Shown one piece after another: positions 8,156-16,866 of a DNA stretch of 64,000 bases. Under the pieces are notes generated by a model. The model was given only the letters and a program-made list of their open reading frames with translations, searched no databases and was not told the origin of the DNA. The number at the start of each line of letters is the position of its first letter. Position 1 is the first letter of the stretch. Both the position numbers and the translations under genes were made by a program. Source of the DNA: Oceanobacillus sp. FSL K6-2867 (GTDB taxonomy: Bacteria > Bacillota > Bacilli > Bacillales > Amphibacillaceae); assembly GCF_037963145.1 (NCBI RefSeq), contig NZ_CP150144.1:3348001-3412000 (forward strand), in the 5' to 3' direction.

Positions 8156-9487
8156 ATGACAACATTTGATCTTATCTTAAGAGATGGAAATATTGTAACA
8201 GCAGATTCAATTGTTTCAGGAGATATTGCAGTTAAAGATGGAAAAATAGTAGAGGTTTCCGCTGATAAGGCTATCGAAGGAACTGCTGTGAAAGAAATTA
8301 ATGCAGAAGGATTACATATCTTGCCTGGGTTAATTGACACACATGTACATTTTAATGAACCAGGAAGAACGGAATGGGAAGGACTGGAAACCGGAAGCCG
8401 AAGTCTGGCTGCAGGAGGCGCGACATCATTCTTTGATATGCCATTAAACAGTACCCCTCCTACTATTAACAAAGAAAACCTAGATTTGAAAAAAGAACTA
8501 GGTGAAGAGAAAGCAATTGTAAATCCATACTACTGGGGCGGATTAGTTCCAGAAAATATTGCTGACCTAAAAGATCTTCATGAGAATGGGGTTATTGGAT
8601 TTAAAGCGTTTATGTCACCAAGTGGGATTGCAGATTTCAACAATGTAGATGATGAATCTATTTTTAAAGGTATGAAAGAAATCGCTTCTCTAGGATCTCT
8701 GCTAGCTGTTCATGCTGAGAGTACCGTTATTTGTGATCAATTAGCAGCGGAAAAACAAGAGCAAGGAAAAACAACTGCTAGAGATTTTGTTGAATCCAGA
8801 CCGATTATTTCAGAAATTGAAGCAGTACGCAGAATTATTTCTTATGCAGAAGCAACTGGTTGTAAACTTCATATTGTTCATGCCAGCAGCCGTAAAGTTG
8901 TTGAAGTAATTAATGATGCTAAACAAAGAGGCGTTGATATAACAGTTGAAACATGTCCGCATTATTTATCCTTAACAGTAAAAGACCTAGAAGAAAAAGG
9001 TGCAATAGCAAAATGTGCTCCACCACTCCGAGATGAGGATGAAGTGGAAGACCTTTGGGCTGCAGTTGCTGCAGGAGAGATCAATGTCATTGCATCTGAC
9101 CATTCTCCAGCACCGGCATCAATGAAAACTATTACAGATAACTATTTTGAAGGATGGGGCGGAATTTCTGGAGCTCAATCAACGTTGAATATTATGCTAA
9201 CAGAAGGTTATTTCAAACGTAATCTTCCATTAGAAAAAATTGTTGCCTTAACTTCAACAAACCCAGCGAAACTTTTTGGATTAGAATCGAAAGGTACGAT
9301 TGCTGCTGGTTTTGATGCAGATATAACACTTGTTAATCTTAATGAAGAATTTGTACTGAAAGCTGAAGATTTAAAATACCGTCATAAGCATTCTCCATAT
9401 GTTGGTAAAACATTTAAAGGAAATGTAAAAACTACAATCGTAAATGGAGAAGTTGTGTTTGAAAATGGAGAAATTGTAGAGAAGTAA
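8156..9487 (+). CDS. allB: Allantoinase, copy 1 (AllB)
   Basis: A 443-residue cyclic amidohydrolase that opens the hydantoin ring of allantoin to give allantoate. The binuclear metal site is complete: His63 and His65 (DTHVHFNEPG), Lys150 for carboxylation (GFKAFMSP), His186, His242 (HIVHASS) and Asp315 (ASDHSPAP). The sequence DTHVHFNEPGRTEWEG separates allantoinases from dihydropyrimidinases. RBS GAGAGGGG precedes the ATG. A second allantoinase follows 163 bases downstream. The two are clear paralogues but differ throughout, so the duplication is old or the two copies were acquired separately. Confidence 0.93.
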   Translation: MTTFDLILRDGNIVTADSIVSGDIAVKDGKIVEVSADKAIEGTAVKEINAEGLHILPGLIDTHVHFNEPGRTEWEGLETGSRSLAAGGATSFFDMPLNSTPPTINKENLDLKKELGEEKAIVNPYYWGGLVPENIADLKDLHENGVIGFKAFMSPSGIADFNNVDDESIFKGMKEIASLGSLLAVHAESTVICDQLAAEKQEQGKTTARDFVESRPIISEIEAVRRIISYAEATGCKLHIVHASSRKVVEVINDAKQRGVDITVETCPHYLSLTVKDLEEKGAIAKCAPPLRDEDEVEDLWAAVAAGEINVIASDHSPAPASMKTITDNYFEGWGGISGAQSTLNIMLTEGYFKRNLPLEKIVALTSTNPAKLFGLESKGTIAAGFDADITLVNLNEEFVLKAEDLKYRHKHSPYVGKTFKGNVKTTIVNGEVVFENGEIVEK

Positions 9488-9573
9488 ATCTTTATCAAGC
9501 ATTAACTGGCTGTAATCGTTCACCTCTTGAGTGCGAGGGACAGCCCGTAAATTCCTGATTCTGTTCAACTAAC

Positions 9574-9606
9574 ATTAAGTGGGGAGGAAAGGAAACCCCA
9601 CTTAAT
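9574..9606 (+). other. Perfect hairpin between the two allantoinase genes
   Basis: ATTAAGTGGGG (9574-9584) and CCCCACTTAAT (9596-9606) form an 11-base perfect stem with an A-rich loop. No U-run follows. It sits 45 bases before the second allB, so it could protect or process the mRNA rather than end it. Confidence 0.6.
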
Positions 9607-9650
9607 GACGATTCACTTTATAAACATTCAGTTAGAAAAGGGGTATTCAA

Positions 9651-11009
9651 ATGGGATTTGATGCAGTAATTAAAAACGGAAATGTTGTACTTCGCGATGG
9701 TGTCTATAACGTGGATATCGGAATTAAAGACGGAAAAATTGCAAGCATTGCGGAAGAAATTACAGAACAAGCAAATGAAGTAATTAATGCAAAAGGTCAA
9801 TATGTTATGCCGGGAATGATTGATACACATGTGCATATCAGTGAACCTGGCCGTACAGAGTGGGAAGGCTTTGAAACAGGTTCTAAAGCACTTGCTGCTG
9901 GTGGAACAACAAGCTATGTGGAAATGCCGCTTAACGCTATTCCTGCAACCATCAATAAAGAAACATTAGACTTGAAACTAGAGGCTGCTAAAAGTCAGAA
10001 CTATGTCGACTATGCATTCTATGGTGGGCTTGTTCCAGAAAACATCGATCAGCTTGAAGAATTAGTAGATGCGGGTGTTCCAGCATTCAAATGCTTTATG
10101 TCAGCAATAACTGCAGAAGTACCGGGCGACTTTGTTAATGTTGATGACTATGCATTGTATAAAGGCATGCAAAAATTGGCTGAATTGGATCAGATTTTAT
10201 GTATTCATGCTGAAAACCCAACGATTACTGCGAAACTGGCAGATGAAATGGTGCGTGAAGGCAGAACAACAGCAATGGACTATGTTGATTCACGTCCAAT
10301 TTTTACGGAGGTTGAAGCAGTACAACGTGCATTATTGTTTGCAAAAGAAACTGGATGTAAACTGCATTTCGTGCACATTAGTACTTCTGAAGCAATTCAG
10401 AAAATCCTTGAAGCACGCAGAGATGGTGTAGATGTAACGGTTGAATCTTGTACACATTATTTTGCACTTACTGCAGAAGATGTAGAAGAAATTGGACCAA
10501 GAGCTAAATGTCAACCGCCATTGAGAAAAGCAAAAGACCAAGCAAGATTATGGGATGAGCTGATGGCAGGTAATATCGATTGGTTAACCTCCGATCATTC
10601 TCCATGTACAGAAGACCTTAAACAAGGAAATATCTTTGATGCATGGGGCGGAATCAGTGGTGCACAAAATAATGTGGATATTATGTTTGATCTAGCTGTT
10701 AAAAAACGCGGATTACCCGTGCAAAAATTTGTAGATTTAATCGCAACAACTCCAGCGGAGCGTTTCAACTTGCCAAATAAAGGTGAAATTGCGGTTTCCA
10801 AGGATGCGGATATCATTCTAGTTGATCCGAACAGTTCTTATACGCTAAACAGAGAAGACCTTTATTATAAAAATAAGCATAGTGCTTATGAAGGAAGAAA
10901 CATTGACTGTCGTGTAACAAAAACGATTGTACGCGGAAATGTTGTTTATGATTTAGAACAAGGCATTGTAGGCGAACCGATTGGTAAGCTGATGACTGTG
11001 AATAAATAA
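9651..11009 (+). CDS. allB: Allantoinase, copy 2 (AllB paralogue)
   Basis: A 452-residue allantoinase with every metal ligand in place: His60 and His62 (DTHVHISEPG), Lys147 (AFKCFMSA), His186, His242 (HFVHIST) and Asp315 (TSDHSPCT). This fits the standard E. coli type (453 residues). RBS AAAAGGGG lies upstream of the ATG. It follows copy 1 after a hairpin and is closed by an intrinsic terminator. Both copies could act on allantoin, perhaps with different affinity or stereo-preference; alternatively one may act on another hydantoin. The sequence alone does not decide. Confidence 0.93.
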   Translation: MGFDAVIKNGNVVLRDGVYNVDIGIKDGKIASIAEEITEQANEVINAKGQYVMPGMIDTHVHISEPGRTEWEGFETGSKALAAGGTTSYVEMPLNAIPATINKETLDLKLEAAKSQNYVDYAFYGGLVPENIDQLEELVDAGVPAFKCFMSAITAEVPGDFVNVDDYALYKGMQKLAELDQILCIHAENPTITAKLADEMVREGRTTAMDYVDSRPIFTEVEAVQRALLFAKETGCKLHFVHISTSEAIQKILEARRDGVDVTVESCTHYFALTAEDVEEIGPRAKCQPPLRKAKDQARLWDELMAGNIDWLTSDHSPCTEDLKQGNIFDAWGGISGAQNNVDIMFDLAVKKRGLPVQKFVDLIATTPAERFNLPNKGEIAVSKDADIILVDPNSSYTLNREDLYYKNKHSAYEGRNIDCRVTKTIVRGNVVYDLEQGIVGEPIGKLMTVNK

Positions 11010-11030
11010 TATGATTTAAATTGAAAATGA

Positions 11031-11067
11031 AAAAGGTGTTCCTTCTTAGGAGGGGACACCGTTTTTG
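11031..11067 (+). terminator. Intrinsic terminator after allB copy 2
   Basis: GGTGTTCC pairs with GGGGACACC (one G-U pair) and is followed by GTTTTTG. Confidence 0.8.
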
Positions 11068-11559
11068 TATAAATTGCATATTTTCCAAAGGTATTTCTCC
11101 GTGGCAGCACATTATGTTTAAAATAATGAGGAATAAATCACACTAATATATGTAGATTAAAAAAGGCTCTTGTTATATTTGCATAGAAAACGGCTGAGTT
11201 TTATAAGAGCTTGATCCCTTGACTTATTTGACAAATCGTAAGTTACACGATCAAATCCTCCTCATCTGCAGTACAAATTGAACAATTAGCTATTTAGAGT
11301 ATATAAAAGATGAATATAAGTTGGTTAGTATGAACAATATACATAATAAATTTAGTTGTAATCGACATTTACATGGAATTCAATTAATTTTACAATAAAA
11401 TGCAGTACAGAGTTGTGAGCGGATACAACATAGCATATAGTTAGAGGATTTCTAGATTGTTCACATGGCAGGGTGAGTAATAAGGGGTATTTTACATAAA
11501 TGCATGTCAGTAGTTTCACCGGTTTTCTGTACAAGTTAATAATAAAGGATGGGACAAGA
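11068..11559 (+). promoter_or_regulatory. Non-coding leader before the YfcC-type carrier
   Basis: About 490 A+T-rich bases hold no convincing gene. A TTGACT near 11219 could be a -35 element. An ATG at 11500 is in frame with the next gene but lacks a good ribosome site. Confidence 0.3.
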
Positions 11560-12969
11560 ATGGAGACAACAGAGAAAAAGAAAAAATTTCAATTGCCTCA
11601 TATCTATGTAATCTTATTTATTTTTAGTGCACTTGCTGCAATCGCTACTTATTTTGTACCTGCAGGTGAATTTGAGCGGGTACCAGGACCGGATGGAAGG
11701 GAAACGGTGAATCCAGAGTCTTTTACACAAATTGAATCTTCACCTGTAGGGATTGTTGACTTCTTGACAATCATTCCAAGAGGTTTAATTGAAGCAGGGG
11801 AAATTATATTTTTCACATTTATGATTGGTGGAATGTTCATGGTGCTGAAAAAAACAGGCATCATTGAAATAATAGTCGATCGGCTAGCAAACCGCTTTGC
11901 TAAAAAAAGTATTTTGATTATACCTGTGCTTACAACTGTTTTTGCAGTCGTTGCTACATTAATTGGTACACCAGAATTAACGCTTGTATATATTCCCGTC
12001 ATCTTGCCATTGATGATTGCCCTAGGGTATGATTCTATTGTTGCGGCAGCTATTGCTTTAATTGGGTCAGTAGTCGGTTTTACTGCGGGAGTACTCAATC
12101 CAGTGAATGTAGGATTATCACAGCAAATTGTAGGTGTCCCACTGTTTTCAGGGATAGGCTTTCGCATCGTTATTTTTGTATTAACAGTAGCAGTTGCCTC
12201 GCTTTTCATTATGCGCTACGCAAAAAAAGTTAAAAACAATCCATTAAATAGTTTTGTCTATGAAGATGATACAGAGAAAAGGAAGCAATATCAGCACCAG
12301 GATAAACTAGAAGTTAGGACAATGACAGCTAGACAAAAGTACGCTTCTCTTGCAGCGCTCCTATTTATGGGAATCTTAGTCTACGGAGTCCTTAATCATG
12401 GCTGGTTCATGGTCGAGATGGCTGGACTATTTGTATTCATGGGTATTGTTGTAGGTTTAATTTCAGGCCTGAACTCAACGGAAATATCAGAAGGATTTAC
12501 AGAAGGTTTTCGGGATGTGTTAATGGGAGCTATTATCATGGGCTTAGCTCGTGGGGTTTCGGTCGCGCTAGAAGATGGTCATATTATGGATACAATCGTC
12601 TATAGTTTAGGATCGGTAGTTGGTGACTTCCCTGCTGTTTTCGGTGCAGTTGGAATGTATCTTGTCCAATTAACAATAAACTTTATTATTCCATCCGGAA
12701 GTGGACAAGCACTAGTAACAATGCCGATTATGGGACCTTTAGCTGATCTTATCGGTGTTACAAGACAAACGGCAGTACTTGCATTCCAACTTGGAGATGG
12801 ATTTGCACATATTCTTTATCCGACATCAGGATACTTTATGGCTGCTTTAGCAATTGCAGGTGTTGCCTGGCAAAAATGGGTAAAGTTCTTCTTGCCGCTG
12901 TTTTTCATTCTTTCAGGAATCGCAATTGTTGCATTAATCATTGCCCAATCGATTCAGTACACAGGCTGA
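11560..12969 (+). CDS. YfcC/ArcD-type anaerobic carrier, candidate allantoate or oxamate transporter
   Basis: A 469-residue membrane protein of the YfcC/ArcD (C4-dicarboxylate anaerobic carrier-like) family. About 12 hydrophobic helices are visible, with re-entrant-type motifs GTPELTLVY near residue 135, LNPVNVGLSQQ near residue 180 and IPSGSGQALVTMP near residue 383. The start is ATG 11560, preceded by AAAGGATG. The family includes amino-acid antiporters such as ArcD; no arginine deiminase genes are here. Lying between allB and allC, it may import allantoate or exchange oxamate, which this route produces and does not consume. That substrate is inference. A degenerate inverted-repeat element with a T-tract follows and can serve as terminator. 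Confidence 0.75.
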   Translation: METTEKKKKFQLPHIYVILFIFSALAAIATYFVPAGEFERVPGPDGRETVNPESFTQIESSPVGIVDFLTIIPRGLIEAGEIIFFTFMIGGMFMVLKKTGIIEIIVDRLANRFAKKSILIIPVLTTVFAVVATLIGTPELTLVYIPVILPLMIALGYDSIVAAAIALIGSVVGFTAGVLNPVNVGLSQQIVGVPLFSGIGFRIVIFVLTVAVASLFIMRYAKKVKNNPLNSFVYEDDTEKRKQYQHQDKLEVRTMTARQKYASLAALLFMGILVYGVLNHGWFMVEMAGLFVFMGIVVGLISGLNSTEISEGFTEGFRDVLMGAIIMGLARGVSVALEDGHIMDTIVYSLGSVVGDFPAVFGAVGMYLVQLTINFIIPSGSGQALVTMPIMGPLADLIGVTRQTAVLAFQLGDGFAHILYPTSGYFMAALAIAGVAWQKWVKFFLPLFFILSGIAIVALIIAQSIQYTG

Positions 12970-12990
12970 GCTAGTTTTAACATATAAAGG

Positions 12991-13158
12991 AAAGAGGTTG
13001 GAACATAACCAGGGTGTTTAATTTGTGAACAATGCATAAACTTAGTGTACGTACACTCCGCCACTCAATGGGCAACGTATTTTTTCGAAGCGGGGTATTT
13101 GCACCAGGCATGCTTGCATTTAGTTGATAAAAACACTCCGTCCCAGTCTCTTTCTTTT
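12991..13158 (+). repeat. Inverted-repeat intergenic element, terminator-like
   Basis: AAAGAGGTTGGAAC (12991-13004) pairs, with G-U pairs and one mismatch, with GTCCCAGTCTCTTT (13140-13153), about 135 bases apart, then CTTTTTG. This resembles the AGAGG..GGGAC..GTCCC..CTCTTT elements scattered between genes in many Firmicutes. It fills most of the gap before allC. Confidence 0.55.
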
Positions 13159-13333
13159 TGATGTTTTCCAATTTGTTATTGTTTAATATGGATAAAAATG
13201 ATTTATTTTTTTATCATAAATGGCATAGAAACAGTAGCTGCAGATAGGTATAATAAGTAATAGAGCTAATTAGAATTTATATTTTTACGCTGTCTTTTAC
13301 AAAGGGTAGTGTGTGATAGAAAGGAAATGTAAT

Positions 13334-14566
13334 ATGACTGAGTTAAGTAAAGAGTTAACAGATATGCTAGAAACGCTAGGATCACATGGTAAGGATCCTG
13401 CAGGCGGAGTATCACGCTTTCTTTACACAAAAGAATGGGTTGCTGCACAAAAGTATTTAGAGAAAGAAATGCTGGATGAAGGCTTAGATGTGCATTTTGA
13501 TGAAATCGGAAATTTATTCGGTACATTAAAAGGGTCTAAGTATCCTAATGAAACAATTCTATCAGGTTCCCACGTGGATACTGTAGGAAATGGCGGATAT
13601 TATGATGGACAATTTGGTATCGTAGCTGCTTTCATTGCAATTAAACATTTGAAAGCAAAATATGGACAGCCTTTACGAAATATTGAAGTTGTCTCAATGG
13701 CTGAAGAAGAAGGAAGCCGTTTTCCTTACTCCTTCTGGGGATCAAAAAATATTGTCGGAATCGCAAAAAACGACGATGTAAGAGACATTACCGATTTTGA
13801 TGGTGTGCCATTTGTAGAAGCAATGAATAAAGCTGGATTTGATTTCAGAGATGATACAAAAGGTATGCGTGAAGATTTTAAAGCATTTGTTGAAATCCAT
13901 AATGAGCAAGGAAATGTTTTAGAAGCGGAACAAAAATCAGTTGGTGTCGTTCACAGTATTGTAGGTCAGCGTCGATTCAATATTGAGCTAAGCGGTCAAG
14001 CAAACCATGCTGGTACAACGCCAATGGGCTACCGCAAAGATTCTGTTTTCGCTGCAAGCCAAATGATATCCGAAATTATTTCGGCTGCTAGAAAACATGG
14101 AGACCCATTAGTTGCAACTGTTGGAAAAATTGAAGTAACACCAAACGTTGTTAATGTTGTTCCAGGAAATACATTATTTACATTAGATATCCGACACACT
14201 GAGAAGGATGCCTTACTTCAATTTACAGAAGAGGTAAATGAAATCCTGAATCGTTTAGCAAAAGAGCATCAGGTAGGCTTAAATATTGATATGTGGATGG
14301 ATGAAGATCCAGTGCCAATGGATAAGAATATCGTTGATCTAATGATTAAGCAATGTGAAGAAAATGGCTTAAATTATAAATTAATGCACAGTGGTGCTGG
14401 TCATGATTCCCAAATCTTTGCTCCTAAGATTCCGACTGCAATGATTTTTGTTCCAAGTCGTGATGGAATCAGTCACAACCCTGCTGAATATACAGAACCA
14501 GCAGACTTGGCTGAGGGTGTAAAAGCATTAATGGGTGCACTATACGAATTGGCTTATAAAGAATAA
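13334..14566 (+). CDS. allC: Allantoate amidohydrolase (AllC)
   Basis: A 410-residue M20-family metal amidohydrolase that hydrolyses allantoate to ureidoglycine, CO2 and ammonia. Metal-site residues are visible: His80 and Asp82 in SGSHVDTVGNGG, Asp91 in YYDGQFG, and the Glu pair in AEEEGSRFPYSFWGS (about residues 124-138); the latter string is typical of AllC. The start is ATG 13334 with AAAGGAAATG upstream; a GTG at 13313 would add seven residues without a good ribosome site. A strong terminator follows. Close relatives include N-carbamoyl-L-amino acid hydrolases, but the all-gene context makes allantoate by far the best substrate. Confidence 0.92.
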   Translation: MTELSKELTDMLETLGSHGKDPAGGVSRFLYTKEWVAAQKYLEKEMLDEGLDVHFDEIGNLFGTLKGSKYPNETILSGSHVDTVGNGGYYDGQFGIVAAFIAIKHLKAKYGQPLRNIEVVSMAEEEGSRFPYSFWGSKNIVGIAKNDDVRDITDFDGVPFVEAMNKAGFDFRDDTKGMREDFKAFVEIHNEQGNVLEAEQKSVGVVHSIVGQRRFNIELSGQANHAGTTPMGYRKDSVFAASQMISEIISAARKHGDPLVATVGKIEVTPNVVNVVPGNTLFTLDIRHTEKDALLQFTEEVNEILNRLAKEHQVGLNIDMWMDEDPVPMDKNIVDLMIKQCEENGLNYKLMHSGAGHDSQIFAPKIPTAMIFVPSRDGISHNPAEYTEPADLAEGVKALMGALYELAYKE

Positions 14567-14574
14567 AAGAACAA

Positions 14575-14610
14575 AAAAGCAAGAAGGGATTTTTTCCCCT
14601 CTTGCTTTTA
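14575..14610 (+). terminator. Intrinsic terminator between allC and pucR
   Basis: AAAAGCAAGAAGGG (14575-14588) pairs with CCCCTCTTGCTTTT (14596-14609). The symmetric A and T tails suit both converging genes. Confidence 0.88.
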
Positions 14611-14684
14611 TAAAATAAGCAAGTAAGAACTTACCAATTTATATACAGAATAAGAATAGCTTAGTGATTGCCTGATTTTCTAAC

Positions 14685-16331
14685 TTATTCTTCACTTTCC
14701 AAAATCTCACCAATTAATAAAGCGACTCGAATCCGAAGTGAATCTGTAGGATCGCGGAATGAACAGCTAAGCAATTCTTCCATTTTTTCGATTCTGTACT
14801 TCACTGTATTTCGATGGACGTATAATCTTCTTGAGGTTTCAGATATTTCACATTGGCAATCCAAATAAGTCTCCATTGTTTTAACTAAGTCAATTTCTTC
14901 TCTTGTATTTGGATATGCGAGTGTCTTCAATGTGTTTTCATATAAGGCCTTCAAATCTTTTCGTGGCAAGGTTGTTAACAATTCATCAATCTCTCTTGTC
15001 CGGTAAAAATTAATAAATCCTTGCTTATTTAAATCATATCCGTTCATAATCGCATCCACTGCTTCATAGTAAGCATTTGGAATATCGATAGGCGATTGAA
15101 CTAAATTACTAATGCCGAATGAAACGGTGAGATCTCCATTCTGTAAATTCCTTTGCGTATTTTCAACAAATTCGGTTACACGTTTGATTTCTGTTTCATT
15201 ATAATTAGCGAACTGTAATAGCATGACAAAGTATTTTTCCTTTGTAAATAAAATGGCATCCATATTATTATTTACAATTTCATCTTCCAATTGATCATAA
15301 ATGCTGTTATGAAGTTCTCCAATTCTTTTTTCATATAATTGCAATGCTTCATAGTTATCACCATCAGGATCAATTGTACAAATAATACTGATTGTATCCA
15401 GCTTATCATCGAGACCATAGTAATGTGTGCGGCTTAAAATTTCTTCATTAGAATGTATTCGTCTTTCAATTAAATCTGCAAAGAAATTATTTTTCAGCAA
15501 ACGTGTATTCTCTTCAATTGCTTGTTCTTTGATAATGGTAAACGAAATCACGTTACCAGCCTGTTCAATTGCCATTTGTGATGAAGGATATGGCAATGTA
15601 GATGCATCCAGCATGACGAGCATACTGTTATGCTGCCTTTTTGTCTGCACTGGAAAAGTAGCAATTGATAGTCCTTCCTTTGATGGGATTTTAAAGGTGC
15701 CTCCCATGCGACCGCGTGATAAATCGCTTCTTATCGCATGAATGATTTCCTGTTCGATTGTCTGCATGGATTCTTTTCGGAAATCATGGCTCTGGGCAAT
15801 TTTTTCTCCTCTATGATTTAAAAGCATAACAGGACGGCTTAGAAAATGACCTAGTTGTTCGACAAGGGAATTTAAACTATATTCCTTGATCATCATATCG
15901 GAAAACTGTTTTTGGACATGTAATGCATAATAGAGCTGTTCTGCTTTATCATCATTTAAGTAATTCAATATGTGACGGGACAATTCACCTAAAGTAAGGT
16001 CTGTTGGAAGGTCGATGATAGGAAATGCTAATTCATTAGCTAGGAGTTTAACCTCTTCCGGCAGTTCTTTTAAAAAACGATTAATTTTGATTACGATACC
16101 TGTGCAATTTAAATCATGCATTTGTCTAATCAGATTACAGAGTTCTTGTGCATCGTCTTTAAAGGCATATCCTGAAGTAAGCAATAAATGATTATTATTT
16201 AAAAACTGAATAACGTCAGGGGTATCTGAAATATTTACAAATTGTACGTTTCTTGTTAATCCTCGGTGGCCAGCTATAACTGTACAATCTTTCATTGCTT
16301 CTAAAATAAATAAGTTGTTTAATGTCTTCAC
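14685..16331 (-). CDS. pucR: PucR-family purine catabolism regulator
   Basis: A 548-residue PucR-type transcription factor. The N-terminal PucR domain (about residues 1-125) begins VKTLNNLFILEAMKDC. A central GGDEF-like/CdaR region follows. The C-terminal PucR helix-turn-helix sits in ETSRRLYVHRNTVKYRIEK near the end. In B. subtilis PucR controls purine-degradation genes, and here it stands in the middle of the all genes. The start is GTG at 16331, with AGGGATGG about seven bases upstream; a longer frame to 16400 runs into a dispersed repeat and is rejected. It converges on allC across a terminator and faces allH divergently. Likely inducer: allantoin or a derivative (inference). Confidence 0.85.
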   Translation of the reverse strand: MKTLNNLFILEAMKDCTVIAGHRGLTRNVQFVNISDTPDVIQFLNNNHLLLTSGYAFKDDAQELCNLIRQMHDLNCTGIVIKINRFLKELPEEVKLLANELAFPIIDLPTDLTLGELSRHILNYLNDDKAEQLYYALHVQKQFSDMMIKEYSLNSLVEQLGHFLSRPVMLLNHRGEKIAQSHDFRKESMQTIEQEIIHAIRSDLSRGRMGGTFKIPSKEGLSIATFPVQTKRQHNSMLVMLDASTLPYPSSQMAIEQAGNVISFTIIKEQAIEENTRLLKNNFFADLIERRIHSNEEILSRTHYYGLDDKLDTISIICTIDPDGDNYEALQLYEKRIGELHNSIYDQLEDEIVNNNMDAILFTKEKYFVMLLQFANYNETEIKRVTEFVENTQRNLQNGDLTVSFGISNLVQSPIDIPNAYYEAVDAIMNGYDLNKQGFINFYRTREIDELLTTLPRKDLKALYENTLKTLAYPNTREEIDLVKTMETYLDCQCEISETSRRLYVHRNTVKYRIEKMEELLSCSFRDPTDSLRIRVALLIGEILESEE

Positions 16332-16363
16332 TTTATTACCATCCCTTGTGCATTTGTTCTCGG

Positions 16364-16685
16364 CCAGCTCCAGCGCTAAAACCGCAGCGAGACTTCCCAC
16401 ACCTCATGACAATCTATAGAAGACTTGCCGACTGTTATGACATGAGGCTTTGTCGCGCTCATGCCCATGTGGTGAAATCGGGCATTGACTCAAGGAAAAA
16501 GGAAAGCCGATTGAATTCAACCTGCACTTAACATCGACATCCCCCTAAAGGGAACATGTTTCCTTTTAGATGAACTTGTCTTTTGCATATAATGGCAAGA
16601 GTTATCGTTCATCTTATACTCTGGAGTGAATTGCCTGCGGCTCAGTCCGTAAGTCGCTAACAGGAAGCTTTCGCTTTTGTGTCTA
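16364..16685 (+). repeat. Dispersed non-coding repeat, copy 1
   Basis: This ~320-base stretch is homologous to 35068-35416. Shared blocks in the same order include CCAGCTCCAGCGC, GAAGACTTGCCGA, GTGGTGAAATCGGGCAT, TTTCCTTTTAGATGAACTTG, GTTCATCTTATACTCTGGAG and GCAGTCCGTA. Inside, AGATGAAC pairs with GTTCATCT around a second helix. It lies between the divergent pucR and allH. Confidence 0.85.
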
Positions 16686-16866
16686 TTTCGTGCTGTTTCC
16701 ATGAAGGGAAATACATTGTAATTATATAATGATTTAGGGTTAAAGTAAATAAAAAAGCAACGGCCTTTTAGTCATTTTAAACAATGATATTTTTTAATGA
16801 TTTGTGTAAAATAGATAGGTAGGAGTAAAATACGGATAATTAAGTGAAGGATTGAGGTACTAATTT

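Noticed and set aside
16332..16400. N-terminal extension of PucR
   Set aside because: It runs into the dispersed repeat and lacks a ribosome site; GTG 16331 with AGGGATGG fits the PucR domain start.
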